This document shows, piece by piece, positions 58,829 through 64,000 of a stretch of DNA of 64,000 bases. Location: contig NZ_VFWX01000016.1 in the NCBI RefSeq assembly GCF_006442965.1, positions 62,001 to 126,000 on the forward strand, given 5' to 3'. The notes beneath the pieces are model-generated. The model was not told the origin of the DNA. It made no database searches and saw only the letters and a program-made list of their open reading frames with translations. Position 1 is the first letter of the stretch. Each line of letters opens with the position of its first letter. The DNA comes from Mesorhizobium sp. CU3. GTDB lineage: Bacteria > Pseudomonadota > Alphaproteobacteria > Rhizobiales > Rhizobiaceae. The position numbers and the translations under genes are program-made.

Positions 58829-59794
58829 ATGGAACTCCCCGCCGCATTGCGGCAAGGCGTCGACAGTCTGCTCGAAAAGGTGCCGCTGGCGACACTCAAG
58901 CAGGCCGCGAAGACGCTTTCGGAACGCTACCGCGCCGAACTGCGCGACGGCCGCCTGCATATGGGCGAGGACATTGCTGTCAAGGCTTACCTCGCGACGA
59001 GGCTGCCCGCCACCTATGCCGCCGTGCGCGCCAGCCTCGATGCGCTGGCCGATGCGCGCCCGGATTTCCAGCCCAAGAGCCTGCTCGATGTCGGTGCCGG
59101 GCCTGGCACGATGCTTTGGGCCACGACAGACGCCTGGCCGGAGTTGGAACAGGCCGTCTTGGTCGAGGCAAGTGCAGCGGTGCGCAAGGTCGGGCAGTCG
59201 CTGGCAGCCAGCAAGATTGCCGCCCGCACCGACTGGATCGCCGGCGATGCGACAATCGATCTCGACGGCCTCAAGCCTGCCGATCTGGTCAGCATCGCCT
59301 ATGTGCTCGACGAAGTCGCGCCGGCCTCGCTGCCGAAACTCGTCGGCCGGCTCTGGCAGCTGACGGCCGACACGATGCTCATCGTCGAGCCCGGCACGCC
59401 GGCCGGCTGGCAGCGCGTCCTTGCCGCGCGACAGCAACTTATCGGGGCGGGCGCGCATGTCCTGGCACCCTGCCCGCATGACGTGCCCTGCCCGCTCGCG
59501 CCCCCCGACTGGTGCCATTTCGCTCGCCGCGTCGCTCGCTCGCGGCTGCATCGGCTGGTCAAGGACGCCGACGTGCCGTGGGAGGACGAGAAGTTCGTCT
59601 ATCTCGCCGCGTCGCGGCATGCGGCGCCAGCGCACCCGGCACGGGTGATCGCGCCGCCAAAGGGCGGCTCCGGCAGGGTGGTGCTGAAACTCTGCCGGCC
59701 GGACGGCAGCGCCGGCGAGCACCTGTTCAGCAAGCGCGACGGGGACGTGTTCAAGGCGGCGCGGCGGGCGGACTGGGGCGATACGATTGGCTGA
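58829..59794 (+). CDS. Rsm22-family putative ribosomal methyltransferase
   Basis: A 321-residue Rsm22 (PF09243) protein. A SAM-type fold is shown by LLDVGAGPGTMLWA (about residues 85-98). Four cysteines (215, 221 and 229 in APCPHDVPCPL...WCHF, and 289 in LKLCRPDG) match the spacing of the [4Fe-4S] ligands in mitochondrial METTL17/Rsm22. Those proteins bind the small ribosomal subunit during assembly; catalytic methylation is unproven. Its neighbourhood of ribosomal genes agrees. Confidence 0.88.
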   Translation: MELPAALRQGVDSLLEKVPLATLKQAAKTLSERYRAELRDGRLHMGEDIAVKAYLATRLPATYAAVRASLDALADARPDFQPKSLLDVGAGPGTMLWATTDAWPELEQAVLVEASAAVRKVGQSLAASKIAARTDWIAGDATIDLDGLKPADLVSIAYVLDEVAPASLPKLVGRLWQLTADTMLIVEPGTPAGWQRVLAARQQLIGAGAHVLAPCPHDVPCPLAPPDWCHFARRVARSRLHRLVKDADVPWEDEKFVYLAASRHAAPAHPARVIAPPKGGSGRVVLKLCRPDGSAGEHLFSKRDGDVFKAARRADWGDTIG

Positions 59795-59842
59795 GCAGCG
59801 TCGGCGGTGCGTTGGCAATTGGCCCGAGAACGTCCGAACGTC

Positions 59843-60029
59843 GTCATCCACGGGCGGAGCGGGAGCGAAGCGGACGCGCAGACCCGAGGATCCATTCCGT
59901 GACCTCGGGCAAGGGGTGAAGACGGTGCAGAAAAGAGCTCATTCTGAACCGCTGCAACGCTCATGCGTCACGGAATGGATCCTCGGGTCTGCGCGCGTCG
60001 CTTCGCTCCTTGCTCCGCCCGTGGATGAC
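59843..60029. repeat. Large inverted repeat (copy 6, family E)
   Basis: Left arm 59843-59903 and right arm 59967-60029 are near-identical inverted copies, about 61 nt each, 63 bases apart. Each arm reads GTCATCCACGGGCGGAGC, then AGCGAAGCG, then GCGCAGACCCGAGG and ATCCATTCCGTGAC, with only small differences in the middle. This type is widespread in rhizobial intergenic regions. It lies 48 bases after the rsm22 stop. Confidence 0.9.
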
Positions 60030-60344
60030 AACTTGATGGGTGTTTCGGCTAATCTTGAACGCCCAAATTTTTTCGCGTGAACAAACGCGGCAGCTTGCGA
60101 ACAGCGAGCACTCCGCGGCAGTGAGTATATAAATTGTTCTTGCTTCGTTCCATATCCGCAACTAAGAATGGTGCCTTGCCGAGTCAACCGGAATCGGGCC
60201 ACCGGAATACTGTCCTGTGGATGGCTCGGCGTTCCTGTGAACAACGTGAATCCAGCCCGCATCGACACGCACTGTTGCAGAAAGGTCAGCACTCGATCCG
60301 TCTCCTTCTGATATCGGGAAGGCGGGATCGAAATCGGGGACATC
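60030..60344. promoter_or_regulatory. Intergenic region upstream of dnaB
   Basis: 315 bases between the large inverted repeat and dnaB, with no credible gene. It must carry the dnaB promoter; the stretch around 60118-60150 (GAGTATATAAATTG) is AT-rich and is the best candidate. Confidence 0.35.
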
Positions 60345-61835
60345 ATGGCAGAGGCGGCGAGAAAATTCGGCGCGGCGGAGACGCCGCTTTATCGCGAGGC
60401 ACCGAACAACATCGAGGCCGAGCAGGCGCTGCTTGGCGCCATCCTCGTCAACAACGACGCCTTCTACCGTGTCTCGGATTTTCTCAAGCCGGCGCATTTC
60501 CATGAGCCGCTGCACCGCCGGATCTTCGAAGTGGCGGCGGAGCTGATCCGCATGGGCAAGATCGCGACGCCGATCACGCTCAAGACCTTCCTGCCGGCCG
60601 ACGAGAAAGTCGGCGACATGACGGTCGCGCAATATGTCGTGCGGCTCGCGGTCGAGGCCGTCACCGTCGTCAACGCCACCGACTACGGCCGCGCCATCTA
60701 CGACCTCGCGACGCGCCGCGCGCTGATCACCGTCGGCGAGGACATGGTCAACATCGCCTATGACGCGCCGGTCGACATGTCGCCTTCCGACCAGATCGAG
60801 GATGCCGAGCGGCGCCTGTTCGAGCTCGCCGAAACCGGCCGCTACGACGGCGGCTTCGAAAGCTTCAACGACGCGGTGAAGACCGCCGTCGACATGGCCA
60901 ACGCCGCCTATATGCGCGACGGCCATCTTTCCGGAATCGCCACCGGCCTGCGCGACCTCGATCGCCGCATGGGCGGGTTGCAGCCCTCCGACCTCATCGT
61001 GCTTGCCGGACGTCCCGGCATGGGCAAGACGTCTCTCGCCACCAACATCGCCTTCAACATCGCCGAGGCCTACGTGCCGGCGCAGCAGGCCGATGGCTCC
61101 TTCAAGGCGGCCAATGGCGGCGTGGTCGGTTTCTTCTCGCTGGAAATGTCGTCGGAGCAGCTCGCCACCCGCATCATCTCCGAGCAGACCGAGATCTCGT
61201 CGTCGAAAATCCGCCGCGGCGAGATCACCGAGATGGATTTCGAAAAGCTCGTCGCCTGCTCGCAGACGATGCAAAAAATTCCGCTGTTCATCGACCAGAC
61301 CGGCGGTATCTCGATCGCACAGCTTTCGGCGCGCGCGCGCCGGCTGAAGCGCCAGCGCGGCCTCGACCTCATCGTCATCGACTATATCCAGCTGATGCAG
61401 GGCTCGAGCGCGAAGGCCTCGCAGAATCGCGTCCAGGAAATCACCGAGATCACCACCGGCCTGAAGGCGCTGGCCAAGGAGCTCGGCGTGCCGATCATCG
61501 CGCTGTCGCAGCTGTCGCGTCAGGTCGAAAGCCGCGACGACAAGCGCCCGCAGCTCTCGGACCTGCGCGAATCCGGCTCCATCGAGCAGGACGCCGACGT
61601 GGTGCTGTTCGTCTACCGCGAGGAGTATTACCTCAAGAACCGCGAGCCGAAGCTCGGCACCGAGGAATACGTCAAGTGGGAAAACGAAATGAACGAGGCG
61701 CGCGGCAAGGCCGAGTGCATCGTCGCCAAGCAGCGCCACGGACCGACCGGCACCGTCAGCCTCGCCTTCCACGGCGAGTTCACGCGGTTCTCCGATCTGG
61801 CGGAAGAGCATCATCTGCCGGAGAGGTTTGAGTAG
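60345..61835 (+). CDS. dnaB: Replicative DNA helicase DnaB
   Basis: A 496-residue hexameric helicase. N-terminal domain (NNIEAEQALLGAILVNNDAFY), linker, then the RecA-like domain with Walker A (AGRPGMGKTS), the FFSLEMSSEQLATRI and LIVIDYIQLMQG (Walker B) motifs, and the late SDLRESGSIEQDADVVLFVYR. Unwinds DNA at the fork and recruits primase. Three bases separate it from radA. Confidence 0.97.
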   Translation: MAEAARKFGAAETPLYREAPNNIEAEQALLGAILVNNDAFYRVSDFLKPAHFHEPLHRRIFEVAAELIRMGKIATPITLKTFLPADEKVGDMTVAQYVVRLAVEAVTVVNATDYGRAIYDLATRRALITVGEDMVNIAYDAPVDMSPSDQIEDAERRLFELAETGRYDGGFESFNDAVKTAVDMANAAYMRDGHLSGIATGLRDLDRRMGGLQPSDLIVLAGRPGMGKTSLATNIAFNIAEAYVPAQQADGSFKAANGGVVGFFSLEMSSEQLATRIISEQTEISSSKIRRGEITEMDFEKLVACSQTMQKIPLFIDQTGGISIAQLSARARRLKRQRGLDLIVIDYIQLMQGSSAKASQNRVQEITEITTGLKALAKELGVPIIALSQLSRQVESRDDKRPQLSDLRESGSIEQDADVVLFVYREEYYLKNREPKLGTEEYVKWENEMNEARGKAECIVAKQRHGPTGTVSLAFHGEFTRFSDLAEEHHLPERFE

Positions 61836-61838
61836 CTT

Positions 61839-63242
<1,404 letters not shown>

Positions 63243-63243
63243 T

Positions 63244-63260
63244 ACGGTCCGTCGGACCGT
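63244..63260. promoter_or_regulatory. Palindrome between radA and cvpA
   Basis: ACGGTCCG-T-CGGACCGT is a perfect 8-bp inverted repeat starting 2 bases after the radA stop. It could be a weak stem in the transcript or a binding site; there is no T run. Confidence 0.4.
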
Positions 63261-63287
63261 GAACAGAGATCGGAGTGGGGCAAAAAC

Positions 63288-63977
63288 ATGCCGATTACGC
63301 TGCTTGACGGAATACTCGTCGGCTTCACCCTGGTCTCGGCAATGCTTGCCATGGTGCGCGGCTTTTCTCGCGAAGTGCTGTCGGTGGTTTCCTGGGCAGC
63401 GGCTGCAGCGGCGGCGTTCTTCTTCTACAAGCCCGTGCTGCCCTATGTTCAGCCCTATGTCGAGAACGACAAGATCGCCATGGCGGCCTCCGCCGGCGTC
63501 GTCTTCATCATTGCGCTGATCGTCGTCTCCGTCATCACCATGAAGCTTGCCGACTGGATCATCGATTCACGCATCGGCGCGCTCGACCGCACGCTCGGCT
63601 TCCTCTATGGCGCGGCGCGCGGCATCCTGGTGGTCGCAGTGGCGCTGTTGTTCTTCAACTGGCTGGCCGGCGCCAAGGCGCCAGCCTGGATCGCCAACGC
63701 CAAGTCGCGGCCACTGCTCGAGACGATCGGCGCCAAGCTGGAAAGCGTGCTGCCGGAAAACACCGAAGAACTGGTCAACAAATACACGCATAAGGGCGCG
63801 CCGCAGGCAGGCGCGCCGGCGACCGGCGACCAGCCAGCGGCCGAGCCGCCGGCCGGCGACGACAATGCGCCGGCGCCCGACGACAGCGAGGGCGACGCCC
63901 CGGCCGACAACGAGCCGGCGCCAGCCACACCTGCGCCCGCTCCGGCCCCCGCCCCCGCTCCAGCGCCGGCAAACTGA
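63288..63977 (+). CDS. cvpA: CvpA family membrane protein
   Basis: A 229-residue CvpA: four hydrophobic helices in the first 125 residues (LLDGILVGFTLVSAMLAMVRGF, VVFIIALIVVSVITMKL, and GFLYGAARGILVVAVALLF) then an Ala/Pro-rich tail of about 60 residues ending in APAPAPAPAPAN. CvpA is linked to colicin V production and, in most genomes, sits just before purF. The downstream gene is outside this window. The tail is low-complexity and may be exported or disordered. Confidence 0.9.
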   Translation: MPITLLDGILVGFTLVSAMLAMVRGFSREVLSVVSWAAAAAAAFFFYKPVLPYVQPYVENDKIAMAASAGVVFIIALIVVSVITMKLADWIIDSRIGALDRTLGFLYGAARGILVVAVALLFFNWLAGAKAPAWIANAKSRPLLETIGAKLESVLPENTEELVNKYTHKGAPQAGAPATGDQPAAEPPAGDDNAPAPDDSEGDAPADNEPAPATPAPAPAPAPAPAPAN

Positions 63978-64000
63978 TTGCCGGCCGGGCCTAACGCCGC

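Overview
The window is GC-rich, densely coded chromosomal DNA of an alphaproteobacterium of the order Hyphomicrobiales (Rhizobiales). Gene content and order point to the Phyllobacteriaceae, most likely Mesorhizobium. The main clues are an Omp25-like porin, the order pepA-holC / lptF-lptG-lptD-surA-pdxA-rsmA / gmk-yicC-mltG-fabF-acpP-fabG-fabD, the rpsF-rpsR-rplI and dnaB-radA-cvpA blocks, and rhizobial intergenic palindromic repeats. This assignment is inference from gene order, not a database match. I see no rRNA or tRNA gene, CRISPR array, insertion sequence or prophage.

Layout. 1-5.7 kb: tail of a DUF1194-type gene, then a leftward moaE-moaD-pgsA / uvrC-SDR group and a beta-barrel outer-membrane protein with a clear terminator. 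5.7-19.6 kb: small accessory and stress-type genes (GFA, TfoX-like, GST, histone H1-like, DinB, three TetR regulators, an ECF42-type sigma factor with its DGPF partner, a membrane protein/winged-helix pair, LysE, methyltransferases, VOC, RlmJ, an exported AhpD-like protein). Several carry visible palindromic operators. 19.7-23.0 kb: a rightward UPF0104 / glycosyltransferase / ATP-grasp group. 23.0-23.7 kb: a toxin-antitoxin pair with twin operators. 23.7-29.9 kb: a leftward six-gene operon (KAS III, extended SDR, MBL-fold hydrolase, F390-synthetase-like adenylating enzyme, GNAT-like protein, Rieske oxygenase) whose genes overlap by 4 nt or lie 2 nt apart. It looks like an uncharacterised pathway making or modifying an acyl-derived metabolite, and it is the best candidate here for a new system. 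30-33 kb: accessory genes, including an orphan Tdi1-like (DUF1851) immunity-type gene.

33-50.8 kb is core envelope and fatty-acid biology: HolC, PepA, LPS export (LptF/G/D), SurA-like chaperone, PdxA, RsmA, a second toxin-antitoxin pair, Gmk, YicC, MltG, FabF, AcpP, FabG, a small extra gene and FabD. 51-55 kb: an LtaS/OpgB-type phosphoglycerol transferase and a lone TadG-like von Willebrand protein. 55-64 kb: ribosomal proteins S6, S18 and L9, a cyclopropane-fatty-acid synthase-type enzyme, YnfA, Rsm22, DnaB, RadA and CvpA.

Six dispersed palindromic or mosaic elements (6.3, 30.7, 41.2, 47.1, 56.0 and 59.9 kb) all lie at or just after a stop codon. Two of them supply the stop codon itself.
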